In this document: positions 48,299 through 58,299 of the stretch, one piece after another
How positions within the stretch are numbered: the first letter of the stretch is position 1
Layout: each line of letters begins with the position of its first letter
Translations under genes and position numbers: made by a program
Source of the DNA: Arthrobacter sp. H16F315
GTDB lineage: Bacteria; Actinomycetota; Actinomycetes; Actinomycetales; Micrococcaceae
Length of the DNA stretch: 64,000 bases
NCBI RefSeq assembly: GCF_024124825.1
Contig: NZ_JAMXSS010000002.1
Location: 3,348,001-3,412,000 of the forward strand
Reading direction: 5' to 3'
The notes under the pieces: generated by a model
Told to the model about the DNA's origin: nothing
Seen by the model: only the letters and a program-made list of their open reading frames with translations
Databases searched by the model: none

Positions 48299-48794
48299 CC
48301 TCCAGCTGGTCGCAAAGGTGTCCCAGGATCGGATCGAGCACGCTGAGGCCGTCCATCACGCCCTTGGGGGAACCGGGGAGATTAATAATGAAGGTCTGGC
48401 CGGCCGCGCCTGCGTGGCCCCGGCTGAGCATCGCCGTCGGGGTCTTGGCGGATCCGGCGCTGCGGATGCCTTCCATGATGCCCGGGATCTCCCGGTCCAG
48501 CAGTGGCAGGGTCTGTTCCGGGGTAGCGTCGGTGGGGCTCAGCCCGGTGCCGCCGCTGGTGATGATAACGGCCGGAGCCTGGCTCAGGAGCGCGCGCAGG
48601 GCACCGCCCACCGCGTCTCCGTCCGGGACGACGAGGGCCGGGTAGGGTTCAAAGCCGTGTTCGGTTAGCCAATCGATGATGACGGGCCCGGTCAGGTCCT
48701 CGTAGACCCCGGCCGCGGCCCGGGTCGAAGCAATAACAACGCCGGCCTTACGCCCGCTCGCTTCACCGTGGCGGTGTGGTTCAGGCATGCTCAC
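48282..48794 (-). CDS. MogA/MoaB family molybdopterin adenylyltransferase
   Basis: 170-residue MoCF-domain protein, with the family signature [20 protein letters not shown] and [16 protein letters not shown]. It should adenylylate molybdopterin before molybdenum insertion by MoeA. MogA and MoaB are hard to separate by sequence. It overlaps moaC by four bases (start ATG at 48794) and moaE by 17. Confidence 0.93.
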   Translation of the reverse strand: MSMPEPHRHGEASGRKAGVVIASTRAAAGVYEDLTGPVIIDWLTEHGFEPYPALVVPDGDAVGGALRALLSQAPAVIITSGGTGLSPTDATPEQTLPLLDREIPGIMEGIRSAGSAKTPTAMLSRGHAGAAGQTFIINLPGSPKGVMDGLSVLDPILGHLCDQLEGGHGH

Positions 48795-49294
48795 AGTCTC
48801 CAGTCCCCGCTCTTGCCGCCGCTTTTGGCCAGCACTTTGATCTCCGTCAACACCGCGTGTTTGTCCACTGCCTTGATCATGTCGTACACACTGAGGCCGG
48901 CCACCGCCGCCGCTGTCAGCGCTTCCATCTCGACGCCGGTGACCCCGCGGGTCTTAACCGTGGCAAACACTGTGACCGAGTCGGCGCCGAGTTCAAAGTC
49001 GACGGTGACCTTGGCGATCGGCAGCGGGTGGCAGAGCGGGATCAGCTCCGGGGTTTTCTTGGCGGCCATAATGCCCGCTACCCGGGCGACGGCGAGGGCA
49101 TCGCCTTTGGGCAGTTCGCCCGCGCCCAGAAGAGCCAGGACCTCGGCCGTGCTGCGGACGGTGGCGGTGGCAGTGGCCTCGCGGGTGGTCTCGGCCTTGT
49201 GCGAAACATCCACCATCTGGGCCGTCCCGTCCGGCCGGAGGTGGGTCAGGATTGGATTTTCAGTTACGGGCTCTTCTGCGTTCACAGCATCCAT
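48791..49294 (-). CDS. moaC: Cyclic pyranopterin monophosphate synthase MoaC
   Basis: 167 residues. MoaC converts the MoaA product 3',8-cH2GTP to cyclic pyranopterin monophosphate. Seen: [38 protein letters not shown] and the late [20 protein letters not shown] with DMIKAVDK. Its start overlaps the end of moeA by 13 bases; its stop overlaps the mog start. Confidence 0.96.
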   Translation of the reverse strand: MDAVNAEEPVTENPILTHLRPDGTAQMVDVSHKAETTREATATATVRSTAEVLALLGAGELPKGDALAVARVAGIMAAKKTPELIPLCHPLPIAKVTVDFELGADSVTVFATVKTRGVTGVEMEALTAAAVAGLSVYDMIKAVDKHAVLTEIKVLAKSGGKSGDWRL

Positions 49295-50504
49295 ACTTCC
49301 ACCTCGGCACCCTCGGCGAGCGCACCGGTTCCTTCCGGGACCTGGATCAGGGCGTTGGAGTGCGCCAGCGCACTGACGAGGTGCGAACCGGACCCGCCTT
49401 CAAGCCTGACGGTGCCGTCGGGAAGGACCGTGCCGCGCCGCACCTGGTGTTTTCCTGCCGGTGACGTGAGCGCCCCGGCCAGGCGGGCCGTGACTGCCGG
49501 CCGCGGGGCGGGCGAACCGAAGAGGTCCCCGAGCGCCGGCCGCAGGAACATTTCGAAGGAAACGAGGCAGCTCACCGGGTTCCCCGGGAAGCCCAGCACG
49601 GGCACTCCTTCGAAGGTTCCGATTCCCTGCGGGCCGCCGGGCTGCATCGCGACGCCGAAGAAGTCGACGCGATGACCCTCCATCGCCTGCCGGACCACTT
49701 CATACGCGCCCTTGCTGACGCCTCCGGTAGTAACAATCAGGTCAATGTCCGCCAGGTGCCGGCCCAGCAGGGCGGCGAGCTCCTCCGGGCGGTCGGTCGA
49801 AACCCCGGTCCGGGTGACGTCGAGGCCGGCCTGGCGCATGGATGCCTCGAGCAAGGTGGCGTTGGAGTCGTAGATCTTGCCGGCGCCCAGCGGCCGTCCC
49901 GGCTCCACAACCTCGTCCCCGGTGGTGACCAGGAGGACCCGCAGGGCTTGGTAGACGGCTACCTCGGTGTATCCCAGCGCTGCCAGCAGCCCCAGCTGAC
50001 CGGGTCCGAGGCACGTTCCGGCGGTGAGGGCCAGCTCACCGGTGCGGATGTCGCTGCCGGCGTCACGGACGAAGTTTCGTGCCGGGGCGGCGGGAAGGCG
50101 GACCGTGGCCGGCACTCCCGGGAGCGGGAAAGCCGCGGGGTCCGCCTGCTCGATCGGGACGACGGCGTCGGCGCCGGCTGGCAGCATGGCTCCGGTCATG
50201 ATCGGCGCGGCAGTCCCGGCAGCCAGTTCAGGGGCGCCGCGCCGGCCGCGACGGGGGCCACAACGGTCAGTTCGGTGCCGCCGTCGGGCACGTCAGCACT
50301 CCGGATGGCAAAGCCGTCCATCTGCGAATTCGCAAATGGCGGCAGGTCCAGCGGAGCCACGACGTCCGCAGCGAGTCCGCGGCCCAGTGCCGCCAGGAGC
50401 GGGAGCATCTCGATCCGGTCCGGGGTGCGGAGCGGGGCCAGCAGCCGGCGGACCGATTCGCGGTGCGCTGCCACGGTGACGTGCCGTGCCTGGGTGCTGT
50501 GCAT
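49282..50504 (-). CDS. moeA: Molybdopterin molybdenumtransferase MoeA (frameshifted)
   Basis: Inserts molybdate into adenylylated molybdopterin. Domains: linker/domain I ([20 protein letters not shown]), then [20 protein letters not shown], the MoCF domain with [13 protein letters not shown] [20 protein letters not shown] and [19 protein letters not shown], and C-terminal beta domain. The frame breaks near 50215-50217, where NWLPG should run into [11 protein letters not shown]; one base is missing. The repaired length is 407 residues. First of the leftward Moco genes moeA-moaC-mog-moaE. Confidence 0.93.
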
Positions 50505-50585
50505 TCGTTCGTGACCCCTCGTCGTGGGCCATTGACCTGAGTCGCCGGCCCGGCTCCGTGGCCCTGGCGTGTTTGGCCCGGCCCG

Positions 50586-52311
50586 CTAGGACTTCACATC
50601 AACTCTAACCGTGTGAAAGCCGGTAGCACCGCTGGGCACCACGGGCGCGCGCTCTTCCACCTGCGCGACGCCGTTGAGGTCCGTGGCGCGGACCTGGACC
50701 TCGTACTGGCCGGGGCTCAGCTGCAGTTCGAGTTTCCACTGGTACCAAGTGTCGCGGGAGATCCCGGGGGCCAGCTGCGCCGGCTGCCACGTGCCGCGGT
50801 TGACCCTGAGCTCGACCCGGCCAATCCCGGTGTGCTGGGCCCACGCGACGCCGCCGAAGGCCACCGTCCCGGCCTGGACCGAGCGGGCCTGCCGCGGCAC
50901 GTCGATCCGGGAGGAGGTTTTGACCGGCCCTCGCTCACTCCAGCCGCGGGGCGTCCAGTATCCGGCGTCGTCCGCGAAGCGCGTCACCTTAAGCTCTGTG
51001 ACCCACTTGGTCGCCGAAACGTAGCCGTAAAGGCCCGGGACGATCATTCGGACCGGGAAGCCGTGCTCGAGCGGCAGCGGGTCGCCGTTCATACCAACCG
51101 CCAGGAGTGCGTCACGGTCATCCGTCAGCGCCTCCAGCGGGGTGCCGGCCGTCCAGCCGTCCGCGCTGCGGGACAGCACCATGTCCGCGCCGTCCTTCGG
51201 GCGGGCCAGTGCCAGTAGTTCCCTGACCGGCCAGCCGAGCCAGCGGGCGTTGCCAATCAGGTCCCCGCCCACCTCATTGGAGACACAGGCGATGGTGATA
51301 TGCCGTTCGGTCAGCGGTTTAGCCAGCAGGGCGGCAAAGTCCAGGGAGATCTCCTGCTCCACCAAGCCGGTGACTTTGAGGGTCCACTGCTCCGGGTTCA
51401 CCACCGGGACGCGCAACGCGGTGTCAATCCGGTAAAAGTCCTTGTTCGGCGTCACCAGCGGCACCGCGCCCTCCAGCCCGAGTTCGGCGCCGGCCGGGAC
51501 CGGCGGGGCCGGTGCCGACGGTCCGGGAAGCACCAGCTTGCTGCGCAGTTCACTCACGGCTGCGGCTGCCCCGCGGATCGTTGAAGCCAGCACCCCCCGC
51601 GATGAGGGCGGCAGCGGCCGTTCCGCCGAGCGCCTGGAAGAATCGACGCCGGGCCGGAGCAGGCGCCGGGGCGCCGCTAACCGAGGCGGCGCTAACCGGG
51701 GCGGCGGTGCCCGGGGCGGCGGTGCCCGAGGCGGCGGTGCCCGAGGCGGAATCCGCTGGCGCCAGTAGGGCACGGCTGTGCCATTCGCCCAGCCGCCGGA
51801 CCAGCCACCGCAGCGCAACCATCCCCACGATGGCGGCGAGCAGCGGGACCGGGACCGCGTTCAACGTCAGTTCGGCCCGGCCAAGTACTGCCACCAGCCC
51901 CACTGCGCCGAAGACGGCAATCAGGGCAACCCCGGCGAAGCGCCGGCGCGCTTCGACGACTCCGGACAGGGCTGCCAGTCCGGCGATCAGCAGCGCCATG
52001 CCACCGAGCAGGGCTACCTTGTCCGCCGTCCCGAAGAGCGAAACGGCCCAATCCTTGACCCCCGGCGGGACAGCATCGATCACGGCCCCGCCCACAGCTG
52101 TCACCGGGGAAAGGGAAGGGCTCACGAATCCGGCCGTGAGCTCCCCCAGGGCAAGGCCCGTCCCGACGGCCGTGATTCCGGCCGCCGCAGCCCAGCCGCC
52201 CGTGTGCCGGGCCGGACTTCGCGGCCCGGGGACAGCCGGCACCTCGGTCCGCCCGCCGGGGCCCGGGGTGGGCGCAGGCGCCGCTGGTTGACGGTTAGGG
52301 GTCGTGTTCAC
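50586..52311 (-). CDS. Membrane-anchored sulfite oxidase-like molybdoenzyme (frameshifted)
   Basis: Repaired length 574 residues. N-terminal half: four to five membrane helices (about 38-60, 95-120, 125-150, 155-175), a repetitive Gly/Thr/Ala/Pro linker (about 190-215, SGTAASGTAAPGTAAP) and an Arg-rich segment before RRRFFQALGGTAAAALIAGG. C-terminal half: SUOX-type Mo domain with the probable Mo-binding cysteine in RHITIACVSNEVGGDLIGNA, substrate region LPLEHGFPVRMIVPGLYGYV, and a C-terminal Mo-co dimerisation domain. The extra base is in the run of six at 51593-51598. The enzyme is likely to face the outside. Substrate unknown. Start GTG at 52311. Confidence 0.9.
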
Positions 52312-52451
52312 CCCTCCATCATAGGTTTTGTGCCGCCCGGCAGCGCCGGGTGGACGACGGTACGGACCACGGAACGGGCGGCGGAACGCCGGCAGCGGAA
52401 TCCGGACCGGACCGGAGTGTTGCCGGCGTCGAGTTGGCGTAGCCTGATCCT

Positions 52452-53589
52452 ATGAGTGTTCAGCTAGGCATGCCCCAGCCCCGCGCGGATGACGCATCCG
52501 GCGAGGGAATTTCTGTGACGCAGCCCACCGCACGCCCGGCCGGAATGCCCGCGGGCCTCCTCGACCGCTACGGCCGCCGTGCCACCGATATGCGGCTCTC
52601 CCTGACGGACAAGTGCAATCTGCGCTGCACCTACTGCATGCCGGCCGAGGGCCTTCAGTGGCTCTCCAAGCAGGCAGTGATGTCCGCGGCGGAGATTGTC
52701 CGGATCGTCAGGATCGGCGTCGACATGCTGGGGGTGCGTGAACTGCGGCTCACCGGCGGCGAACCGCTGGTCCGGGCGGACCTGCTGGATATCATTTCAG
52801 CCCTCCGGCAGGCACACCCGGACCTTCCCATCTCGATGACCACAAACGCCGTCGGGCTGGACAAAAAAAGCCGCCGGGCTGAAGGCGGCGGGGCTGTCCC
52901 GGATCAACGTCTCACTGGATTCGCTGCATGAGGAAACGTTTACCCAACTGACCCGGCGCCCCGTCCTGAACAAGGTCCTGGCCGGCGTGGACGCCGCCTG
53001 GGCCGCTGGCCTGGGTCCCGTAAAACTCAATGCAGTGCTGATGCGCGGCATCAACGACGCCGAGTCCCCCGCGCTGCTGGCATGGGCCTTGGACCGCGGC
53101 TACGAACTGCGTTTCATCGAGCAAATGCCGCTCGACGCGGACCACGGCTGGACCCGCAGGAACATGATCACGGCCGCGGAAATCCGCGATTTGCTCTCCG
53201 TCGATTACGTCCTCAGCGCCGATCCGCGGGACCGCGACGGCGCCCCCGCGGAACGCTTCGAAGTCCGGGCGCGGGTTCCCGGCACCGCCGAGGCGACCGG
53301 CCCCGTACTTGGAACCGTCGGGATCATCGCCTCCGTGACCGAGCCGTTTTGCGCGGACTGCCGCCGCACCCGCATCACAGCGGAGGGCAAGATTATGAGC
53401 TGCCTGTTTTCCCGTGAGGAAGTGGATCTGCTGGACCTGCTCCGCCAGGGCGCCAGCGACGAACAACTCGCCGAGCGCTGGCAGGATGCCATGTGGATCA
53501 AGCCCAAGGCCCACGGTATGGACCACGTCGGGCTGGACGCCCCGGACTTCGTCCAGCCGGACCGCAGCATGAGCGCCATCGGAGGCTGA
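52452..53589 (+). CDS. moaA: GTP 3',8-cyclase MoaA (frameshifted)
   Basis: Radical SAM enzyme that starts Moco synthesis from GTP. The first cluster motif is DKCNLRCTYCMPAEG (Cys 55, 59, 62); the second C-terminal cluster lies in FCADCRRTRITAEGKIMSC. TGGEPLVRADL is the GGE motif. A run of seven A (52863-52869) should be six: removing one joins GLDKK to AAGLKAAGLSRINVSL. The repaired length is 378 residues. The C-terminal Gly-Gly end (AIGG) needed for activity is present. Followed seven bases later by moaD; divergent from the sulfite oxidase-like gene. Confidence 0.95.
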
Positions 53590-53596
53590 ACCACCT

Positions 53597-53862
53597 GTGA
53601 ATGTACGTTACTTCGCTGCCCGCGCGCTGCCGCCGGCGTCGACAGTGAACCCTTCGACCTGCCCGCGGACGCCACGCTCGCCGCGTTGCTTGATACGATC
53701 CTCGCCGTCGAACGCCCGGAACCCCCGGCCGGGACCCCGCCGCTGGCGCGTTTACTGTCACGAAGCAGCTTCCTGCGCAACGAGGTGGCGGTGCGGAACC
53801 GTGCGGTGGTGCTGCAGCCGGACGACGTCGTTGATGTGTTGCCGCCCTTCGCTGGCGGCTAA
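53597..53862 (+). CDS. moaD: Molybdopterin synthase sulfur carrier subunit MoaD (frameshifted)
   Basis: Ubiquitin-like sulfur carrier of 88 residues when repaired. N-terminus NVRYFAA, then EPFDLPADATLAALLDTI and VLQPDDVVDVLPPFAGG, ending in the Gly-Gly that is thiocarboxylated. A base is missing near 53616-53626, early in the gene. GTG start at 53597. The E1-like MoeB needed to activate it is not in the window. Its stop overlaps the convergent hydrolase gene by four bases. Confidence 0.88.
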
Positions 53863-54764
53863 GGAGCCGCCAGCGCCGCACGCACAGTGTCCGCGACGGC
53901 GGCTGCGCCGGCCCCGCCCATAATAATCGTGTAGTGGTTAACGTCGGGGACTTCGCGGATGGACAGGGAAGGCAGCTTGTCCGCCCAGGTATTCAGGTAG
54001 CCGGGCGCGTAAAGGCCGCCGGCTTCATTGAGCAACCCCCGCGGGGCCCGCAACGCAATGGTTTCGACCGCGAGCTCAGCCAGGGCCTTTAGCAGTGAAG
54101 CGCCCCGGTGCAGTTCGGCGGTGTCGTCCGCCATCGCCTGGTACCGGGTGGCCGGCCGGAGCTGCGGTGCCTCGCCGGTGAGGTCGTAATCGACGTATTC
54201 CTCCACGAGCGGGTTCCAGTCCGCACTGAAGGCCGGATGCTGCCGCCAAAAGCCGCGATAGGCCTCCTTGCTGGGGAAGGCTGCGTTCAAGCGCTCGGCC
54301 GCCGGACCCAGCACCTCAGCGACGATTTCTTCGTCGCTGAGCTGCGCCGGCACCTGGAGCGGCAGCCCGCCGTCGACCAGCACCAGGGACCGCACCAGCG
54401 CCGGAAACAGGTTCGCCATCACCACGGCGGCGAAACCTCCCATCGAATGGCCAACAACCACCACGGGCCCGGTGCTCAGTGCGGTCAGCACGGCCGCGAG
54501 GTCCCCTGCGTGGGACGGCATCCCGTAGGGAGCAGGCAGCCCGTTGCTCCGGCCCCGGCCCCGCAGGTCCGGGGCAATGATCCTGACGTCCGGCAGCGCC
54601 CGGGACAACGCCAGCCAGGCCTTGTGGGACGCCGTAACACCGTGCACCGCAAGGATGGTCGGGGCAGCAGGGTCCGCGGGTCCCCAGAGGGCGGTGTGCA
54701 GGGTTCCGCCACGGACCGCAACCTCGATGGTCCGGTAGCCGGGGTCAGCAGTGGCCTCGTTCAT
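53859..54764 (-). CDS. Alpha/beta hydrolase
   Basis: 301 residues. The nucleophile elbow is VVGHSMGGFAAVV with Ser107; the oxyanion region is AVHGVTASHKAW; a likely catalytic His is in VPDVNHYTIIMGG near 276. It fits esterases and lactonases of the ABHD/prolyl-iminopeptidase type. Substrate unknown. It is last in a leftward operon with livKGFHM, an acyl-CoA ligase and a TetR regulator, with its start overlapping the TetR stop by four bases, so it may hydrolyse the imported compound or its CoA ester. Confidence 0.88.
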   Translation of the reverse strand: MNEATADPGYRTIEVAVRGGTLHTALWGPADPAAPTILAVHGVTASHKAWLALSRALPDVRIIAPDLRGRGRSNGLPAPYGMPSHAGDLAAVLTALSTGPVVVVGHSMGGFAAVVMANLFPALVRSLVLVDGGLPLQVPAQLSDEEIVAEVLGPAAERLNAAFPSKEAYRGFWRQHPAFSADWNPLVEEYVDYDLTGEAPQLRPATRYQAMADDTAELHRGASLLKALAELAVETIALRAPRGLLNEAGGLYAPGYLNTWADKLPSLSIREVPDVNHYTIIMGGAGAAAVADTVRAALAAP

Positions 54765-55438
54765 GGGACTGTCCTTTCCGGAGCCTGTATCGGTCTGGTG
54801 GCGGGGCCGGGAGTTGGGCCCGGCGTCGGTGCGAGGGCACGTTCGATGAACTGCATCATTTGCTCAAAGACTTCCTCCGGGACATCAGGCCGGGCACCGT
54901 GCGCCGGCTCGGTGCCTTCCTCGTCCCACAACACCCAGCGCATGCCGATAAGTTCGCCGATGCCCATGAGGGCCCACGCCGCGACCGTGGGGTCCATGTC
55001 CCGGACTTCGCCGCTGAGCTGCGCGGCTTTAAGCCCTTCGATGTAGCCATTGACGATCCGGGTGTAGTGCAGGCGCAGCGCCCCGGGCGAGACGAACTCG
55101 GCCTGCCGGATGATGCGGTACAGCGCGGGATGTTCTGCGGTGAATTTGAAGAAGGCCCGGAACCCGGCGCGTTCGGCTGCGAGACGGGTGCCGGCGGATC
55201 CGGCGGCCTCCGCCATGGCGTGCCGTACCCGCCGGTTCAGGTCCTCAACGACCTCATCGAAAATGGCTTGTTTGCCCTCGAAGTAGAGGTAGAACGTGCC
55301 GAGTCCGACGCCTGCCTCCTCGGTGATTTTTACAATAGAGGCCTCGTGGTAGCCCACCGAAGCGAAGACCGTTTCGGCAGCCTGCAGCAGTTTGGCCCGA
55401 GTGCGGGTACCCCTCGCGGTGCGCGGCGCGGCGCTCAT
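54761..55438 (-). CDS. TetR/AcrR family transcriptional regulator
   Basis: 225 residues. The N-terminal HTH (about 10-55) reads RGTRTRAKLLQAAETVFASV, then HEASIVKITEEAGVGLGTFY, followed by FYLYFEGKQAIFDEV, classic TetR. The C-terminal domain binds an unknown ligand, possibly an acyl-CoA made by the upstream ligase. The ATG overlaps the ligase stop (55435-55438). It probably controls the operon in which it lies. A Pro/Gly repeat (PTPGPTPGP) ends the protein. Confidence 0.92.
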   Translation of the reverse strand: MSAAPRTARGTRTRAKLLQAAETVFASVGYHEASIVKITEEAGVGLGTFYLYFEGKQAIFDEVVEDLNRRVRHAMAEAAGSAGTRLAAERAGFRAFFKFTAEHPALYRIIRQAEFVSPGALRLHYTRIVNGYIEGLKAAQLSGEVRDMDPTVAAWALMGIGELIGMRWVLWDEEGTEPAHGARPDVPEEVFEQMMQFIERALAPTPGPTPGPATRPIQAPERTVP

Positions 55439-57051
55439 CGTTGACTCCCGTCCGCGGGCAGGAAGGCGCCCCTGTTGTCCGGTTGTGCCGCCGGCCCGTC
55501 CCCGCCCAGCTGCTGCCGCAGCCGGCCGCGCAGCACCTTGTTCAAGGCAGTGCGGGGCAATGCGGCAACAACGACGATCCGTGCCGGAACTTTGAAGTGG
55601 GCCAGCCGGGCAGCGCAGTGCTCAAGGAGGTCCTGATCATCGGTGGCAAGGCCGGGGCGGATCACTACAAAAGCCACACCGGTTTCGCCCCAGCGCTCGT
55701 CGTCGACGCCAACGACGGCGGCCTGCGCCACTGCCGGATGGTCCAGCAGTACCGCCTCGACCTCAGCCGGGGCCACGTTTTCGCCCCCTGAAATGTAGAT
55801 GTCCTTGAGTCGGTCCACGACTTTGATGTATCCCTCGGCGTCGCGCTCCACGAGGTCACCGGTGCGAAGCCAGCCGCCGGCCAGGACGGCCGCAGTAGCG
55901 GCCGGGTCGCGGAAGTAGCCGGCAAAGACCCCGGGGCCGCCCACCAGGAGTTCGCCGGTGGCGGCGCCGTCCAGGATGTCCCCCGTCACCGGGTCGGCCA
56001 CGGCGACGGCGACATGCGGGTACGGTTTGCCCGATGACCCCACCATCCGGGCGGCGTCCTCGTTGGCAAGGCAAAGGACATTCGGTGACGCTTCCGTGAG
56101 TCCGTAGCCCTGGCTCAGGGCCACTCCCCTGCGGTGCCAGATCCGCAGCAGCGGTGCCGGCATGGGTGCCCCGCCCACCACGGCGTGCCGGAGGCTGGCC
56201 AACCCGGCGGACGCGAAGTCCGGGTGCTCGGCGAGCATCAGGTACTGGGTAGGGACACCCATGAGCATGGTCACGCGCCGCTCCGTGATCAGCTGCAGGA
56301 CCCTGCCAGGTTCGAAGCCGCGTTCGAGAACCACGGTTGCCCCCGTCCACCAGGCCAGCAGGGGCTGGATGTTCCAGCCCCCCACGTGGAACTGCGGCAG
56401 CACGGCCAGCACGACGTCGGTGCTGCCAAGATCCAGCGTTCGGGACAGGGACAGATTGGTCCAGAAGCAGTTGGCGTGGGTCAGCACGGCGGCCTTGCTG
56501 GCGCCCTCGGTTCCGGACGTGAAGACCATCAGGAGGGGATCGTCGTCGCGCACTTCCCGGTTGATCCCGGGCCCGCCGGCGCCCGGACCGGACACAATCA
56601 GCGGCCGGGACGGTGGTGGCACCGACTTTTCAATGCCGCCGGGGCCCAGCGCGGCGGTCCGCGGCCGGTGTGCCAACAAGGTGCAGGCCCCCGCGGCGAG
56701 GGAGTCCAGTTCGTCCTCGACAAGCAGCAGCTGCGGTTCGGCGAGCTCCAGCTGCGCGGCAAGCTCCCTGGCTGAGAGCCGCCAGGACAGCGGGACGAGG
56801 ACCAGGCCCGCCTTGGCGCAGGCGAAAAACACCACAACGTGGTCTGAGCTATTGCCCGTCAGGGTCGCGACCCGGTCCCCGGTGACGTAGCCGGCGACCT
56901 TCAAGGCAGCGGCGAGTCCGGCAGCCCGACGCTCCAGTTCGCCGTAGCTCAGCGTGCAGCCGCGGTCGTCAACGGCGATCCGCAGGGGGGTGGAAAGGCT
57001 GCGGTCAGTGGTCCAGCGGCCCAGGGTGTGCAGCCCGTCGACGGGTATCAT
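55435..57051 (-). CDS. Acyl-CoA synthetase (AMP-forming, class I adenylate-forming family)
   Basis: 538 residues. It activates a carboxylic acid to its CoA ester via an acyl-adenylate. Motifs: FTSGTEGASKAAVLTH (P-loop, 177-192), QGYGLTEASPNVL (A5), GWLRTGDLVERDAEGYI (A7), YISGGENVAPAEVEAVL (A8) and the catalytic lysine in LPRTALNKVLRGRL. The substrate is probably a medium-chain or aromatic acid; the family does not tell. The ATG at 57051 has GGAGGAAT ahead. In this sequence the livM frame runs into it without a stop; see findings. Confidence 0.92.
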   Translation of the reverse strand: MIPVDGLHTLGRWTTDRSLSTPLRIAVDDRGCTLSYGELERRAAGLAAALKVAGYVTGDRVATLTGNSSDHVVVFFACAKAGLVLVPLSWRLSARELAAQLELAEPQLLLVEDELDSLAAGACTLLAHRPRTAALGPGGIEKSVPPPSRPLIVSGPGAGGPGINREVRDDDPLLMVFTSGTEGASKAAVLTHANCFWTNLSLSRTLDLGSTDVVLAVLPQFHVGGWNIQPLLAWWTGATVVLERGFEPGRVLQLITERRVTMLMGVPTQYLMLAEHPDFASAGLASLRHAVVGGAPMPAPLLRIWHRRGVALSQGYGLTEASPNVLCLANEDAARMVGSSGKPYPHVAVAVADPVTGDILDGAATGELLVGGPGVFAGYFRDPAATAAVLAGGWLRTGDLVERDAEGYIKVVDRLKDIYISGGENVAPAEVEAVLLDHPAVAQAAVVGVDDERWGETGVAFVVIRPGLATDDQDLLEHCAARLAHFKVPARIVVVAALPRTALNKVLRGRLRQQLGGDGPAAQPDNRGAFLPADGSQR

Positions 57052-57104
57052 GCGGATTCCTCCAGGATCTCGCGGGACGCCGCTCTCTGTTGGCGGCCCG
57101 TGCC

Positions 57105-57141
57105 GGGGGCCCGGCACCTTCATTTCCCTTGCCGGGCCCCC
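57105..57141 (-). terminator. Strong intercistronic hairpin between livM and ligase genes
   Basis: GGGGGCCCGGCA pairs with TGCCGGGCCCCC (12 bp, loop of 13). There is no T tract. It may act as an mRNA-stabilising or partial terminator element. The loop contains the probable livM stop codon (57120-57122). Confidence 0.65.
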
Positions 57142-58299
57142 GCTCCGGTTGCGGCGGCGGCCGGCCAGCCGCTGTGCGGTGCCCGTCAAGCCGCCTGGCA
57201 GGAACAGCACCACGAGGATAAACAAGGTGCCCAGGATGAACAGGGGTTCCGACAGCGGTACCCGAAGGATGTCCGGCAAGGCATTGATTGCATCGGAGTT
57301 TGCCAGCGTCGTGAGGCGCTGGTCCAGGATGGTGTAGAAGACTCCACCGACCACGGCACCCCAGCGTGAACCGACGCCGCCCAGGACCACCATCACCAAC
57401 AACGTGATGGTCAGGTCCGCGGACATGGCCCGCGGCACGGCGCCGCTCTGGAGCAGCAGGAACACCATACCGATGATGCTGACCAGGACGGCGGAGACCA
57501 CAAAGATGAGCAGCTTGACGAGGTACGGCTGCAGGCCCAGGACGCGGACGCGGAGCTCGTTCTCGCGCACTGCGGCGGCGACGTGCCCGGCGCGGGAGGA
57601 CTGTACCCAGGTCACCACGGCGAAGACAGCCACCAGTACCACCAGGGCCAGCCAGTAGAGGTTGCGTGTATTGACCACACCGACAAGGAAGTCCGGCAGG
57701 TTGTCGGTGCGCAGCGTCAGGCCTTCATCTCCGCCGGTGGTGCCGTCCGGGTTGCGTCCTACTATGACCGAGCCGGCCTGGGCGAACGCGAGCGTGACCA
57801 TGGCGAAGGGAATGCCGTTGACCCGCAAGCTGATGCTGCCCACCACATGGGCCAACACAATGACAATCAGCAGGGTCAGTCCCATTGCAGGCACCAGCGG
57901 GATGTCCAGGTTCTGCAGGATGATCGCCAGGCCGTAGACGCCGGCCCCGAAATACAACGCATGGCCAAAGGACAACAGTCCGGCGACACCGAGCAGCAAA
58001 TGGTAAGTCAGGGCTGCGGCAGCCATCAACATACACATCGCGAGCAACTGCAGGGAACCGGGCGTGTACGTCGGCCCGGGCAACACTCCCGGCAGGGACA
58101 GATTGAGCAGCGGCAGCAGGAACAGGAACACGATCCCGGCGGCCCCGGCGGCTAGGCCGGCGATCCTTCGGCGGGTTGGGAGTCCCCGGCCGCCGCCGGG
58201 GGTTGCCCGGAGGGCGCCGCCAGCGTGCTCGCGGGTGCTGTTGCCAGTGCTCTGGATGTTTCCGGCGTTGGTGCCGGCGGCGTCAGTATCAGTAGTCAT
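57120..58299 (-). CDS. livM: Branched-chain amino acid-type ABC transporter permease LivM (stop masked)
   Basis: Membrane permease of about 392 residues. Nine or so helices; family landmarks HLLLGVAGLLSFGHALYFGA, GNPFALVTLAF-like NGIPFAMVTLAFAQAG, and LVMVVLGGVGSRWGAVVGGV before the last helix. A 45-residue Gly/Thr-rich tail precedes it at the N-terminus. As given, the frame has no stop and passes into the ligase. Removing one base from the run of five near 57137-57141 would end it at a TGA in the hairpin loop. Its ATG overlaps the livH stop (58296-58299). Confidence 0.85.

Noticed and set aside
51690..51770. Short GC repeats as a mobile or regulatory element
   Set aside because: They are in frame and encode the flexible Gly/Thr/Ala/Pro linker of the sulfite oxidase-like protein.
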